64,000 nt of DNA from Alphaproteobacteria bacterium. Lineage in GTDB: Bacteria; Pseudomonadota; Alphaproteobacteria; UBA6615. Location: NCBI GenBank assembly GCA_002727315.1, contig PBWR01000011.1:1-64000 (forward strand), in the 5' to 3' direction. A program made the translations under genes and the position numbers. Every line of letters starts with the position of its first letter. Within the stretch, counting starts at the first letter, position 1. The notes under the pieces are model-generated. The model saw nothing but the letters and a program-made list of their open reading frames with translations. It did no database searches and had not been told where the DNA came from. Below, piece after piece: positions 53,707-63,901 of this stretch.

Positions 53707-54651
53707 ATGGCCCTCCATCCCCAAATCATAGAACTTATCCACCGTGCCGAGCAGGCTGGCGTCCGTCCGACGCACGAGATGACACCTCATGAGGCACGCC
53801 AGCAAATGGATGAAATGTCCCGTATACGTGACCAGGATCGAACTTCGGTTCGCATGGTCGCCGATACGGTGATCGACGGACCGGGCGGGAATCTGACCCT
53901 GCGTTTCTACTGGCCGGAGGTGGAGCGGACGGAACTGGCGCCGGCGATCATGTTCTTTCACGGTGGCGGGCATGTGATCGGCAGCCTGAATTCCCATGAC
54001 CTGGTGGCGCGCAATCTATGCGCCGATACTGGATATCTCGTGATCTCGGTCGATTATCGCCTGGCACCAGAGGCCAAGTTCCCGGCCGCCCCCAAGGATT
54101 GCTTTGCAGCCACTCAGTGGGTCGCGGCAAACACGCGCCAGCTGGGCGTCGATCCGGCCCGGATAGGGGTGGCTGGAGACAGTGCCGGGGCGAACCTGGC
54201 GGCGGTGGTCGCAATGATGGCGCGCGAGGCCGGCGGTCCGGACATTGCTTTCCAGCTTCTAATCTATCCGGTGGCGGATTTCGCGATGGACACCCCGTCC
54301 TACGAAACCTATGCCGAGGGAGCAGGGATTTTGACGGCGGCCGGTATGGCGTGGTTTCGGGAGCATTATCTGAATGGGCCGGAAGACCGCGCGGACTGGC
54401 GCGCGGCGCCTCTCCAGGCGGCGGATTTCACGAACCTGCCGCCAGCGCTGGTGATAACCGCAGAGTGCGATGTCCTCCACGATGAGGGGGTGGCGCTGGC
54501 GGCGGCGCTGGCCGATGCAGGGGGCACCGTGGAGCACCGCGAATACCCTGGCATGATGCATGGCTTCTATTCGTTCGCGCCGGTGGTCGATGACGGCCGG
54601 GCGGCACAGTTGTTCGCGGCCGAGGCATTGCGCGCGGCTCTTTCAACCTAA
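53707..54651 (+). CDS. Alpha/beta hydrolase, hormone-sensitive-lipase family
   Basis: A 314-residue HSL esterase. Motifs: FFHGGGHVIGS (84-94), oxyanion hole in HGGG; YRLAPEAKFPAAP (117-129); nucleophile AGDSAGANLAA (156-166, Ser159); ECDVLHDEG (acid); MMHGFYSF (His). It is a different lineage member from the esterase at 10248. There is no signal peptide. Start ATG 53707. It is the last gene of the cassette between tRNA-Val and tRNA-Asp. Confidence 0.92.
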   Translation: MALHPQIIELIHRAEQAGVRPTHEMTPHEARQQMDEMSRIRDQDRTSVRMVADTVIDGPGGNLTLRFYWPEVERTELAPAIMFFHGGGHVIGSLNSHDLVARNLCADTGYLVISVDYRLAPEAKFPAAPKDCFAATQWVAANTRQLGVDPARIGVAGDSAGANLAAVVAMMAREAGGPDIAFQLLIYPVADFAMDTPSYETYAEGAGILTAAGMAWFREHYLNGPEDRADWRAAPLQAADFTNLPPALVITAECDVLHDEGVALAAALADAGGTVEHREYPGMMHGFYSFAPVVDDGRAAQLFAAEALRAALST

Positions 54652-54675
54652 TCATAGGAATTGGGCCGGGTTTGC

Positions 54676-54704
54676 TTGACATGTCGGGGGTGCGGCAGTA
54701 CATC
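54676..54704 (+). promoter_or_regulatory. tRNA-Asp promoter
   Basis: TTGACA (54676-54681), exact 17-base spacer, TACATC (54699-54704); the tRNA begins 12 bases later. The same layout as for tRNA-His supports a strong housekeeping promoter. Confidence 0.75.
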
Positions 54705-54716
54705 CCGGCGTCGGTT

Positions 54717-54794
<78 letters not shown>

Positions 54795-54822
54795 CCGACC
54801 CTTGATTTACAGTTGCAGCGAC

Positions 54823-54845
54823 GGTCCCGTCCAGGGGCCTTTTTC
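54823..54845 (+). terminator. tRNA-Asp terminator
   Basis: Stem GGTCCC/GGGGCC (one T-G pair), loop GTCCA, followed by TTTTTC. It lies 28 bases after the tRNA end and separates it from the nuo operon. Confidence 0.7.
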
Positions 54846-55055
54846 ATGTGCGAATCGCGGCCTGGCGCGGCTTCCCCAAAACAACCGAAAACGACGGCTA
54901 GACAATGTGTTGCGACCGAGTCTGGACGCCTTGCAAGGCTGGGTGCGCTGGTGTATCCCTGACCTCGCTTGATCCGCGGTTTTCAGGCGTGCAGGTCTGT
55001 TTCCGATAGACCTCAATTGCGCGTGGATTTGAAGACCGAAACCAGAGCTTTGCCG

Positions 55056-55421
55056 ATGGAAGAACTCCTCCTAGAGTACCTGCCAATTCTCATCTTCATT
55101 GGGCTTGCGGCCGGGCTCTCGATGATGATGGTGATCGCCTCGATGATCGCCGGCGCGCGCAAGCCCGATCCTGAAAAGAACTCGGCCTACGAATGCGGCT
55201 TCGATGCTTTCGACGATGCGCGCATGAAGTTCGATGTGCGGTTCTACCTGGTTGCGATCCTGTTCATCATTTTCGACCTCGAAGTTGCCTTCCTGTTTCC
55301 GTGGGCGATCACCTTGTCCGATATCGGCGAGTTCGGTTTCTGGTCGATGATCGTGTTCCTGGGAATTCTGACGGTCGGTTTTGTCTATGAATGGCGTAAG
55401 GGAGCGCTCGAATGGGAATAA
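55056..55421 (+). CDS. nuoA: NADH-quinone oxidoreductase subunit A
   Basis: A 121-residue membrane subunit of complex I with three transmembrane helices: [44 protein letters not shown], and [19 protein letters not shown]. The loop after helix 1 has the conserved [20 protein letters not shown] with Cys and Glu near the quinone chamber. Start ATG 55056 ([12 protein letters not shown]). The 260 bases before it hold the tRNA terminator and probably the nuo promoter, which I cannot define. Overlaps nuoB by 10 bases. Confidence 0.95.
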   Translation: MEELLLEYLPILIFIGLAAGLSMMMVIASMIAGARKPDPEKNSAYECGFDAFDDARMKFDVRFYLVAILFIIFDLEVAFLFPWAITLSDIGEFGFWSMIVFLGILTVGFVYEWRKGALEWE

Positions 55422-55960
55422 GCATTCATGACCCCGCCGAGGCGGTCTTTCGGCCCGGCCCCGATCAGGATGCAGCCATCCAGGCGGTCACGGCCGAGCT
55501 GACCGACAAGGGCTTCGTGCTGGCCAACATGGACAAGCTGGTCAACTGGGCGCGAACGGGCTCGCTCTGGCCGATGACGTTCGGGCTTGCCTGTTGTGCT
55601 GTCGAGATGATGCACACCGCGGCATCGCGATATGACATGGACCGGTTCGGGTTCCTATTCCGGCCGAGCCCGCGCCAATCCGACGTGATGATCGTGGCCG
55701 GCACCCTGACCAACAAAATGGCGCCCGCGCTCCGCAAGGTTTACGACCAGATGCCCGAGCCGCGTTGGGTGATCTCCATGGGCTCGTGTGCCAACGGCGG
55801 GGGCTACTACCACTATTCCTACTCGGTCGTGCGCGGCTGTGACCAGATCGTACCTGTCGATATTTACGTGCCCGGATGTCCGCCCACGGCGGAAGCGCTG
55901 CTTTACGGCATCATGCAGTTGCAGCGGAAGATCCGGCGCACCGGAACCATCGCACGCTAG
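55412..55960 (+). CDS. nuoB: NADH-quinone oxidoreductase subunit B
   Basis: The 182-residue subunit that holds cluster N2, the last iron-sulfur cluster before quinone. The cysteines are in [10 protein letters not shown] (two), [10 protein letters not shown] and [12 protein letters not shown]. It sits at the membrane interface with NuoD, which it partners. The start overlaps nuoA by ten bases, and nuoC starts 35 bases after its end. Confidence 0.98.
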   Translation: MGISIHDPAEAVFRPGPDQDAAIQAVTAELTDKGFVLANMDKLVNWARTGSLWPMTFGLACCAVEMMHTAASRYDMDRFGFLFRPSPRQSDVMIVAGTLTNKMAPALRKVYDQMPEPRWVISMGSCANGGGYYHYSYSVVRGCDQIVPVDIYVPGCPPTAEALLYGIMQLQRKIRRTGTIAR

Positions 55961-55995
55961 CGCGGACCCGGTAGAAGGCATCACGGAAACGGGGC

Positions 55996-56625
55996 ATGGA
56001 CGAAGCGCTCAAGGATCTCGGTGACTATATAGCCGCCGCGCTGCCGCAGGACGTAAACGGCATCCATACCGCCAATGGTCAGCTGGAAGTGTCGGTGCGC
56101 GCAGATGCGATCATCAAGGTGCTGACCTTCCTGCGCGACGACAGCAACTGCCTGTTCAAGGTCCTGATCGATATTTGCGGTGTCGACTATCCCGAGCGCG
56201 CGGAGCGGTTCGATGTTGTCTACGCGCTGCTGTCCATGAGCCAGAACCAGCGGGTGCGCGTGAAACTGAGTGTCGGGGAGGATGTCCCCGTGCCGACGGC
56301 GACAACCGTTTACAGCGCGGCCGGCTGGTTCGAGCGCGAAACCTGGGACATGTACGGCATCTATTTCGCCGACCATCCCGACCTGCGCCGCATCCTGACC
56401 GACTATGGATTCGAAGGGCATCCGATGCGAAAGGATTTCCCGCTCACTGGCCGTGTCGAGGTGCGTTACGACGAGACCCAGAAGCGTGTGGTCTACGACC
56501 CGGTGAAGCTGACCCAGGATTTCCGCAGTTTCGATTTCCTCAGCCCCTGGGAAGGCATGAACGAAATCCTGCCCGGCGACGAGAAGGCGAGCGCGGATGA
56601 GGAAGAGGGAGCCGAGGGCGCCTGA
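55996..56625 (+). CDS. nuoC: NADH-quinone oxidoreductase subunit C
   Basis: A 209-residue peripheral-arm subunit (30-kDa type). The family signature is [38 protein letters not shown] (read as short blocks around 110-150). The C-terminal end is an acidic tail ([13 protein letters not shown]). Separate nuoC and nuoD are the alphaproteobacterial/mitochondrial arrangement, unlike the enterobacterial NuoCD fusion. The stop overlaps the nuoD start (TGATG). Confidence 0.97.
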   Translation: MDEALKDLGDYIAAALPQDVNGIHTANGQLEVSVRADAIIKVLTFLRDDSNCLFKVLIDICGVDYPERAERFDVVYALLSMSQNQRVRVKLSVGEDVPVPTATTVYSAAGWFERETWDMYGIYFADHPDLRRILTDYGFEGHPMRKDFPLTGRVEVRYDETQKRVVYDPVKLTQDFRSFDFLSPWEGMNEILPGDEKASADEEEGAEGA

Positions 56626-57803
56626 TGTCTGAAGTCGCGATCAAGAACCTGACCCTCAACTTCGGGCCGCAGCATCCGGCGGCCCACGGGGTTCTGCGTC
56701 TGGTGCTCGAGATGGACGGCGAGGTTGTGGAGCGGGCCGACCCCCATATCGGCTTGCTGCACCGGGGCACCGAGAAGCTGATCGAGTACAAGACCTACCT
56801 GCAGGCCGTGCCGTATTTCGACCGTCTCGATTACGTCTCGCCCATGTGTCAGGAGCACGCATTTGCACTTGCGGTCGAGAAACTGCTCGAGATCGAGGTC
56901 CCGGAACGCGGCCAGTACATCCGGGTCTTGTTCTCCGAGATCACCCGCATCCTGAACCACATCATGAACCTGACGACCTATGCGCTGGATGTCGGGGCCA
57001 TGACGCCACTGCTCTGGGGTTTCGAAGAGCGTGAGCGGATGATGGAGTTCTACGAGCGGGTGTCGGGCGCGCGCTTGCATGCGGCCTATTTCCGCCCGGG
57101 CGGTGTGCACCAGGACCTGCCGGCGGGCCTGGCCGACGATATCTACGCGTTCTGCGAGAGCTATCCGAAATTCATCGACGACATGGAAAGCTTGCTGACG
57201 GAGAACCGCATCTTCAAGCAGCGCACCGTCGATATCGGCGTGTTTACGGCCGAGGAGGCCATGGACTGGGGCATGACCGGTTCGACGCTCAGGGCCAGCG
57301 GCGTGCCCTGGGATCTGCGCAAATCCCAGCCCTATGACGTCTATGACCGGATGGACTTCGACGTCCCGGTCGGAAAGACAGGCGACTGCTATGCGCGCTA
57401 TCTGGTCCGGGTAGAGGAGATGCGCCAGAGCCTGCGGATCATCAGGCAGTGCCTGGACGAAATGCCCGACGGCCCGGTGATCACCCAGAACCACAAACTG
57501 ACGCCGCCTCGCCGGGGTGAGATGAAGCACTCCATGGAAGCGCTGATCCATCACTTCAAGCTCTACACCGAGGGATATCACGTGCCCGCCGGCGAGACCT
57601 ATACGGCCGTCGAGGCGCCCAAGGGCGAATTTGGCGTGTACCTGGTTGCCGATGGGACCAACCGGCCCTATCGCTGTAAGATCCGGGCGCCGGGATTTGC
57701 CTTCATGCAGGCCGTCGAGGCGCTGACCAAGGGCCACATGCTGGCCGACGTTCCGGCCGTGATCGGCAGTCTGGATATTGTGTTCGGAGAGGTCGACCGA
57801 TGA
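56625..57803 (+). CDS. nuoD: NADH-quinone oxidoreductase subunit D
   Basis: The 392-residue 49-kDa-type subunit that forms the quinone-reduction site with NuoB. Features: [22 protein letters not shown] with the HP-AHG loop (about 14-35), [32 protein letters not shown] and a C-terminal [13 protein letters not shown]-type end. Derived from a hydrogenase large subunit. Overlaps nuoE by 4 bases (ATGA). Confidence 0.98.
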   Translation: MSEVAIKNLTLNFGPQHPAAHGVLRLVLEMDGEVVERADPHIGLLHRGTEKLIEYKTYLQAVPYFDRLDYVSPMCQEHAFALAVEKLLEIEVPERGQYIRVLFSEITRILNHIMNLTTYALDVGAMTPLLWGFEERERMMEFYERVSGARLHAAYFRPGGVHQDLPAGLADDIYAFCESYPKFIDDMESLLTENRIFKQRTVDIGVFTAEEAMDWGMTGSTLRASGVPWDLRKSQPYDVYDRMDFDVPVGKTGDCYARYLVRVEEMRQSLRIIRQCLDEMPDGPVITQNHKLTPPRRGEMKHSMEALIHHFKLYTEGYHVPAGETYTAVEAPKGEFGVYLVADGTNRPYRCKIRAPGFAFMQAVEALTKGHMLADVPAVIGSLDIVFGEVDR

Positions 57804-58378
57804 GCGACGCGTTTGCATTCGATGACGTCTGCAGGGCCCGGGCCGAGACGATCGTGGGGCGCTATCCCGAGGGCCGCCAGCAGAGCGCGGTGATCCCTCT
57901 GCTCGACCTGGCACAGCGCCAGGCCGGCGGCTGGCTGCCGACCGAGGCCATCGAGTATGTCGCCGGCTATCTGGATATGCCGAAGATCCGTGTCCTCGAG
58001 GTCGCGTCTTTCTATTCGATGTTCAACCTGGAGCCGGTCGGAAAGAATTTCGTGCAGCTCTGCCGGACCACCCCGTGTTGGCTACGCGGTTCCGACGATC
58101 TGCGCGCCGTGGCCAAGGATGTGACCGGATGCGGACTGGGCGAGACCAGCCCAGACGGCGCGTTCACGGTCGTCGAAGTGGAATGCCTGGGTGCGTGCTG
58201 CAACGCGCCGATGGTCCAGATCAACGACGAATATTACGAGGACCTCACGGCCGAGAGTTTCAAGGCCGTGCTCGAAGCGCTGAAACGCGGCGAGACCCCG
58301 GAGCCGGGCTCCCAGGCGGGACGAACCGGGTCTGAGCCAGTTGAGGGCCTGACCACGCTGACCGGGGAGGGCGCGTGA
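57800..58378 (+). CDS. nuoE: NADH-quinone oxidoreductase subunit E
   Basis: The 192-residue 24-kDa-type thioredoxin-like subunit with [2Fe-2S] cluster N1a. The four ligands are in [12 protein letters not shown] (Cys-x4-Cys) and [15 protein letters not shown] (Cys-x3-Cys). Upstream helices include [23 protein letters not shown]. It joins NuoF and NuoG in the NADH dehydrogenase tip. A Pro/Gly/Thr-rich tail ends the protein. Its stop overlaps the nuoF start. Confidence 0.97.
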   Translation: MSDAFAFDDVCRARAETIVGRYPEGRQQSAVIPLLDLAQRQAGGWLPTEAIEYVAGYLDMPKIRVLEVASFYSMFNLEPVGKNFVQLCRTTPCWLRGSDDLRAVAKDVTGCGLGETSPDGAFTVVEVECLGACCNAPMVQINDEYYEDLTAESFKAVLEALKRGETPEPGSQAGRTGSEPVEGLTTLTGEGA

Positions 58379-59678
58379 TGCTGCGCGACGAAGACCGGAT
58401 CTTCCAGAATCTCTATGGCCAGGACGACTGGCGCCTCAAGGGCGCGCGGCGTCGCGGAATCTGGGACAACACCAAGGCGCTGCTCGAGATGGGCCGCGAG
58501 AAACTGGTCGAAGAAATCAAGGAATCGGGCCTACGCGGACGTGGCGGTGCCGGGTTCCGACCGGTGTGAAATGGTCCTTCATGCCGCCCGAAGAGCGCCG
58601 AGATGGGCGGCCGCACTATCTGGTGGTCAATGCGGACGAGTCCGAGCCGGGCACCTGCAAGGACCGGGAAATCATGCGTTACGACCCTCATGTTCTGGTC
58701 GAGGGTTGTCTGATTGCCGGCTTCGCGATGGGCGCCAACGCGGCCTACATCTATGTGCGCGGGGAGTTCTACGCCGAGGCCTCCCACATGCAGCAGGCGA
58801 TCGACGAGGCTTATGAGGCCGGTCTGATCGGCCCCAACGCTTGCAGGTCGGGCTGGGACATGGATGTCTACCTGCACCGCGGTGCGGGTGCCTATATCTG
58901 CGGTGAGGAAACCGCGCTTCTGGAAAGCCTCGAGGGCAAGAAGGGGCAGCCGCGACTGAAGCCGCCGTTCCCGGCAGCGTGCGGGCTCTATGGCTGTCCG
59001 ACGACGGTCAACAATGTCGAGACCATTGCCGTCACGCCGACAATCCTGCGTCGCGGATCGTCCTGGTTTGCGGGTTTCGGGCGTGAGAACAACACCGGCA
59101 CCAAGATTTTCTCCATCTCCGGCCACGTGAACAATCCGTGCAACGTGGAAGAGGAGATGAGCATCCCCCTGAAGGAGCTCATCGAGAAGCATGCCGGCGG
59201 CGTGCGCGGTGGCTGGGACAATCTTCAGGCCGTGATCCCGGGCGGGTCGTCGACGCCGTGCCTGTCCAAGTCGATCTGCGACAATATCCTGATGGATTTC
59301 GACTCTCTGCGGGATCACAGCACCGGGTTGGGAACCGCGGCGGTGATCGTGATCGACAAGTCGGCCGACATGATCGAGGCCATCGCGCGGCTCAGCCATT
59401 TCTACCGTCACGAAAGCTGCGGGCAGTGCACGCCGTGCCGTGAAGGCATGGGGTGGGTGTACCGGGTGATGAAGCGGCTCGTGACCGGGGACGCGGAGAT
59501 CGAGGAAATCGACATGCTCTGGGAAGTCACCAAGCAAATCGAGGGGCACACGATCTGTGCGCTCGCCGATGGCGGTGTCTGGCCCGTGCAGGGTCTGATC
59601 CGGCATTTCCGGCCTGAGATCGAGGAACGTATTCTCCAGCGCAAGAAGGGTTCCGCGCCCTCGCAGGCTGCGGAATAG
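58378..59678 (+). pseudogene. nuoF: NADH-quinone oxidoreductase subunit F with apparent one-base deletion
   Basis: This 51-kDa-type subunit binds NADH and FMN and holds cluster N3. From ATG 58378 the frame reads [14 protein letters not shown] and reaches [10 protein letters not shown], then runs to an early TGA. The family continues as FPTG-x-KWSF; restoring one C in the CC at 58557-58558 gives TTC CCG ACC GGT GTG AAA TGG and the full protein (433 residues) to 59678. The rest is intact: [46 protein letters not shown]. As nuoF is needed for NADH oxidation and its neighbours are intact, a sequencing error in a CCC run is as likely as a real mutation. Gap to nuoG: 12 bases. Confidence 0.9.
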
Positions 59679-59690
59679 GGGGCGAAGGGG

Positions 59691-61757
59691 ATGCCAAAGG
59701 TCACAGTTGATGGCGTCGAGATCGAAGTCCCGGACGGGGTGACGGCGCTCCAGGCGTGCGAGATGGCGGGCAAGGAAATTCCCCGCTTCTGTTACCACGA
59801 GCGCCTGTCGGTGGCCGGCAACTGCCGCATGTGCCTCGTCGAAGTCTCGCCGGGTCCGCCGAAGCCCGCGGCGTCCTGTGCGCTGCCGATCAATGAGGGC
59901 ATGGAAATCAAGACCGACACCGAGATGGTCCGCAACGCCCGCAACGGCGTCATGGAATTCCTGCTGATCAACCATCCGCTGGATTGTCCGATCTGCGACC
60001 AGGGCGGCGAGTGCGACCTGCAGGACCAGGCGATGGCCTATGGCCGCGACGGCTCGCGTTTTCATGAGCACAAGCGTGCGGTCAAGGACAAACATATGGG
60101 GCCGCTGGTCAAGACGATCATGACCCGCTGTATCCACTGCACCCGCTGCGTGCGCTTTGCGACCGAAATTGCCGGTGTGCCGGAACTCGGCTTGCTGGGC
60201 CGTGGCGAGCATGCGGAGATCACGACCTATCTCGAGAAGTCGCTCGATTCCGAGCTCAGCGCCAACGTCATCGACCTGTGTCCAGTCGGGGCGTTGACCT
60301 CGAAGCCATATGCATTCGTGTCACGCCCCTGGGAGCTCGAGAGGACCGAATCCATCGACGTGCTCGACGCAGTCGGGGCGGCGATCCGGGTCGATTCCCG
60401 TCAGACCGAAGTGCTGCGGGTGCTGCCCCGGCTGAACGAGGACGTGAATGAGGAATGGCTGGGCGACAAGTCACGTTATGCCTGCGATGCGCTCACGCGT
60501 CAGCGTCTCGACCGGCCCTATGTCCGCCGCGACGGCAAGCTGCAGGAAGCCAGCTGGGACGAGGCGTTTGCAGCCATCGCCGACAAGGTGAAGGCGAGCT
60601 CCGGTGACCGGATCGCGGCCATCGCCGGCGATCTGTGCGACACGGAATCGATGTTCGCCCTGAAGCAGCTGATGGGTGCGCTGGGGTCGTCGAACATCGA
60701 TTGCCGCCAGGACGGCGCGAAGCTGCCGGCTGGGTCGCGCGCGGCGTATTTAATGAATACGGGCATCGCCGGGCTGGAGGACACCGATGCGGTCCTGCTG
60801 GTCGGCACCAATCCGCGCTGGGAAGCACCGCTGGTCAACACGCGGCTGCGTAAGGCTTGGCTTCAGGGTGGCGCCATCATAGCCTCCGTCGGTCCGCAGA
60901 CAGACATGAGCTATCCGGTCGACAATCTGGGTGCCGGTCCGGACACGCTGAAATCTATCGCCGACGGTTTGCATCCGTTCGCCGAGACCCTGCGCAACGC
61001 CGAACGCCCCGCCGTGATCGTCGGGATGGGAGCGCTGGCGCGCGATGACGGCGCAGCCGTTCTGGCCGCCGTCCGGGCACTGGCCGATAGCTGCAATCTT
61101 GTGCGCGACGGGTGGAACGGCTTCAACGTGCTGCACACGGCGGCGGCGCGCGTGGGCGGTCTCGATATCGGTTTCGTGCCGGGTGAGGGAGGCCGCGACG
61201 TGGCGGGTATCGTCTCCGGTGCCGGGGCGGGCGAGATCGACATGGTCTTCCTATTGGGTGCGGACGAGATCGACATGTCCGGCCTCGGTGATGCGTTCGT
61301 TGTCTATCAGGGCCATCACGGCGATGCCGGGGCCCACCGCGCCGATGTCATTCTGCCGGGCGCGGCCTACACCGAGAAAAACGGCACCTACGTCAACACC
61401 GAGGGCCGGGTGCAGCTGGCGCGTCAGGCGGTGCAGCCACCCGGAGATGCGCGCGGGGACTGGGCGATTGTCCGCGCCCTCTCCGGTGTGCTCGGCGCCG
61501 GGCTTGACTATGTCGCCCTGGGTGACGTGCGCGCCGCGATGGTTGCCGCGAATCCCATCTTCGACAATGTAGATCAGGTCACGGCCGCCGACTGGGACGA
61601 CTTCGGTGAGCCGGGAGAGATGGGGACGGATTCGTTCGAGAGCCCCGTCGATAATTATTACATGACTGACCCGATCAGCCGGGCGTCCGAGACCATGGCC
61701 GAGTGCACGCGCGAGTTCGTGGCCGGCGACGGCGGAAGGGCCGGCACGGATGGTTGA
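59691..61757 (+). CDS. nuoG: NADH-quinone oxidoreductase subunit G
   Basis: The 688-residue 75-kDa-type subunit with several iron-sulfur clusters. The N-terminal ferredoxin part has [22 protein letters not shown], the middle [17 protein letters not shown] and [18 protein letters not shown]. The rest is the molybdopterin-oxidoreductase-like fold, without the molybdenum site, as in most complex I. Start ATG 59691 after GGGGCGAAGGGG. It overlaps nuoH by 8 bases. Confidence 0.97.
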   Translation: MPKVTVDGVEIEVPDGVTALQACEMAGKEIPRFCYHERLSVAGNCRMCLVEVSPGPPKPAASCALPINEGMEIKTDTEMVRNARNGVMEFLLINHPLDCPICDQGGECDLQDQAMAYGRDGSRFHEHKRAVKDKHMGPLVKTIMTRCIHCTRCVRFATEIAGVPELGLLGRGEHAEITTYLEKSLDSELSANVIDLCPVGALTSKPYAFVSRPWELERTESIDVLDAVGAAIRVDSRQTEVLRVLPRLNEDVNEEWLGDKSRYACDALTRQRLDRPYVRRDGKLQEASWDEAFAAIADKVKASSGDRIAAIAGDLCDTESMFALKQLMGALGSSNIDCRQDGAKLPAGSRAAYLMNTGIAGLEDTDAVLLVGTNPRWEAPLVNTRLRKAWLQGGAIIASVGPQTDMSYPVDNLGAGPDTLKSIADGLHPFAETLRNAERPAVIVGMGALARDDGAAVLAAVRALADSCNLVRDGWNGFNVLHTAAARVGGLDIGFVPGEGGRDVAGIVSGAGAGEIDMVFLLGADEIDMSGLGDAFVVYQGHHGDAGAHRADVILPGAAYTEKNGTYVNTEGRVQLARQAVQPPGDARGDWAIVRALSGVLGAGLDYVALGDVRAAMVAANPIFDNVDQVTAADWDDFGEPGEMGTDSFESPVDNYYMTDPISRASETMAECTREFVAGDGGRAGTDG

Positions 61758-62769
61758 GTTCTGGTGGTCATATGCCTGGCCGACGATCTGGATCGTTATC
61801 CAGATTCTGTTCATCGTCGTGCCGCTTTTGATCGTGGTTGCTTATCTGACCTATGCAGAACGCAAGGTAATCGGCCTCATGCAGCTGCGCATGGGTCCGA
61901 ACGTCGTCGGGCCGTTTGGGCTCTTCCAGCCCTTTGCCGACGCCCTCAAGCTGATGACCAAGGAATTGATCATCCCGACGGGGGCGAACCGGGTCGTGTT
62001 CCTGCTGGCGCCGATGCTGACGTTCATCCTGGCGATGGTCGGCTGGGCGGTCATCCCGGTGGATGAGGGATGGGTGCTCTCCGACATCAATGTCGGGGTG
62101 CTCTACCTCTTCGCGATCAGCTCGCTGGGCGTCTACGGCATCATCATGGCCGGCTGGGCCTCGAATTCGAAATACCCGTTCCTCGGCGCCCTGCGTTCTG
62201 CAGCGCAAATGGTGTCCTATGAGGTGTCGATCGGGTTCGTGATCATCACCGTTCTCCTGGCCGTCGGCTCGCTGAACCTGACGGATATTGTGCTGGCGCA
62301 GCAGGATGTCTGGTTCTTCATCCCACTATTGCCGATGTTCATTGTGTTCGTGATCTCGGCCCTGGCCGAAACCAACCGCGCCCCGTTTGATCTGCCGGAA
62401 GCCGAGGCGGAACTCGTCACCGGCTACAATGTCGAATACTCGGCGATGGCGTTCGCGCTCTTTTTTCTCGGCGAGTACGCCAACATGGTCCTGATGAGCG
62501 GGATGACCGTAATCCTGTTCCTTGGCGGCTGGTTGCCGCCCCTCGACATCGCCATCTTCAACTGGGTGCCGGGGATCATCTGGTTCGCGCTCAAGGTCTC
62601 GGCAATGTTGTTCGTGTTCCTGTGGGTGCGCGCCACATTGCCGCGTTATCGATACGATCAGCTCATGCGGCTGGGTTGGAAGGTCTTCCTGCCGGCCTCG
62701 CTTCTCTGGGTTGTCGTCACCGCTGGTGCCATCGTCGTGTTCGACTGGTACCCCGGCGTTGTGAACTAG
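61750..62769 (+). CDS. nuoH: NADH-quinone oxidoreductase subunit H
   Basis: The 339-residue membrane subunit (ND1) with eight or nine transmembrane helices, linking the quinone chamber to the proton pumps. Conserved blocks: [52 protein letters not shown] (long cytosolic loop with the E-x-N-R-x-P-F-D motif) and [19 protein letters not shown]. Overlaps nuoG by 8 bases and precedes nuoI by 13. Confidence 0.97.
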   Translation: MVEFWWSYAWPTIWIVIQILFIVVPLLIVVAYLTYAERKVIGLMQLRMGPNVVGPFGLFQPFADALKLMTKELIIPTGANRVVFLLAPMLTFILAMVGWAVIPVDEGWVLSDINVGVLYLFAISSLGVYGIIMAGWASNSKYPFLGALRSAAQMVSYEVSIGFVIITVLLAVGSLNLTDIVLAQQDVWFFIPLLPMFIVFVISALAETNRAPFDLPEAEAELVTGYNVEYSAMAFALFFLGEYANMVLMSGMTVILFLGGWLPPLDIAIFNWVPGIIWFALKVSAMLFVFLWVRATLPRYRYDQLMRLGWKVFLPASLLWVVVTAGAIVVFDWYPGVVN

Positions 62770-62782
62770 GGGAGGCGCAGAC

Positions 62783-63271
62783 ATGGCCATGCTCGACCGT
62801 AACGCCCGTTCGCTTCTCCTGTTGGAGATCGCCGCCGGCATGTGGCTGACCTTGAAGTATTTCTTCAAGCCCAAAGTCACGATCAACTATCCTTACGAGA
62901 AGGGCCCCATCAGCCCCCGTTTTCGTGGCGAGCACGCCCTGAGGCGATATCCCAATGGAGAGGAGCGCTGCATCGCTTGCAAGCTGTGCGAGGCGATCTG
63001 CCCGGCCCAGGCGATCACCATCGAGGCCGAGCCGCGCGACGATGGATCGCGCCGGACCACGCGCTACGACATCGACATGACGAAGTGCATTTATTGCGGC
63101 TTCTGCCAGGAGGCCTGCCCGGTCGACGCGATCGTCGAGGGGCCGAACTTCGAGTTCGCGACCGAGACCCGTGAGGAGCTGCTTTATGACAAGGAGAAGC
63201 TTCTGGTGAATGGCGACCGGTGGGAATCGGAAATTGCGGCGGGGCTCAGCGCCGATGCGCCGTACCGGTAG
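62783..63271 (+). CDS. nuoI: NADH-quinone oxidoreductase subunit I
   Basis: The 162-residue ferredoxin-like subunit (TYKY) with two [4Fe-4S] clusters N6a and N6b. The ligands are in [16 protein letters not shown] and [16 protein letters not shown]. An N-terminal helix ([22 protein letters not shown]) lies along the membrane. It passes electrons from NuoG towards N2 in NuoB. The gap to nuoJ is 15 bases. Confidence 0.98.
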   Translation: MAMLDRNARSLLLLEIAAGMWLTLKYFFKPKVTINYPYEKGPISPRFRGEHALRRYPNGEERCIACKLCEAICPAQAITIEAEPRDDGSRRTTRYDIDMTKCIYCGFCQEACPVDAIVEGPNFEFATETREELLYDKEKLLVNGDRWESEIAAGLSADAPYR

Positions 63272-63286
63272 GCGGGGGACAGACAC

Positions 63287-63901
63287 GTGATCATCCAGGC
63301 ACTCGTTTTCTATCTCTTCGCCGCCGTTGTCGTCGCGTCGGGCGTGATGGTGATTTCCGCCCGCAACCCGGTGCACTCGGTGTTGTTTTTGATCCTCGCC
63401 TTCTTCAATTCCGCCGGCCTGTTTGTCCTGATCGGTGCCGAGTTCTTGGCGATGATCCTGGTGGTCGTCTATGTCGGCGCGGTCGCGGTGCTGTTCCTGT
63501 TCGTGGTCATGATGCTGGACATCAATTTCTCCGAGCTGCGCGAAGGCTTCCTGCAGTACCTGCCGATCGGTGCGCTTGTCGGGCTGATCCTGGCCGCGGA
63601 GCTGATCCTGATCTTCGGGACCTGGGCCGTCGCGCCCGAGGCGGGGCAGGCCCTGGCCGCCCCGGCGCTGCCGCCCGACCAGCTGACCAACACCCATGCG
63701 ATCGGGCAGATCATCTATACCGACTATATCTACCTGTTTCAGGCGGCCGGACTTGTGCTGTTGATCGCCATGATCGGGGCTATCGTCCTGACGCTGCGTC
63801 ACCGGCCCGGGGTGCGGCGCCAGAAGATCGCCGACCAGGTATCGCGGCGGCGCGAGGATGTGGTCGAGGTGCGTGACATCACTTCTGGGAGCGGCGTCTG
63901 A
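63287..63901 (+). CDS. nuoJ: NADH-quinone oxidoreductase subunit J
   Basis: A 204-residue membrane subunit (ND6) with five transmembrane helices: [64 protein letters not shown] (with the conserved [12 protein letters not shown] helix that contains the pi-bulge), [20 protein letters not shown], and [21 protein letters not shown]. It starts with GTG at 63287 (GTGATCATCCAGG) after GGGGGACAGAC. Stop overlaps the nuoK ATG (TGATG). Confidence 0.96.
   Translation: MIIQALVFYLFAAVVVASGVMVISARNPVHSVLFLILAFFNSAGLFVLIGAEFLAMILVVVYVGAVAVLFLFVVMMLDINFSELREGFLQYLPIGALVGLILAAELILIFGTWAVAPEAGQALAAPALPPDQLTNTHAIGQIIYTDYIYLFQAAGLVLLIAMIGAIVLTLRHRPGVRRQKIADQVSRRREDVVEVRDITSGSGV

Noticed and set aside
58545-58575. 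Programmed ribosomal frameshift in nuoF
   Set aside because: There is no slippery heptamer or downstream pseudoknot evident, and nuoF is not known to use frameshifting. An indel or sequencing error explains it.
58413-60212. A long minus-strand frame across nuoF and nuoG
   Set aside because: Shadow of the complex I genes; the composition is typical of antisense high-GC frames and there is no recognisable domain.
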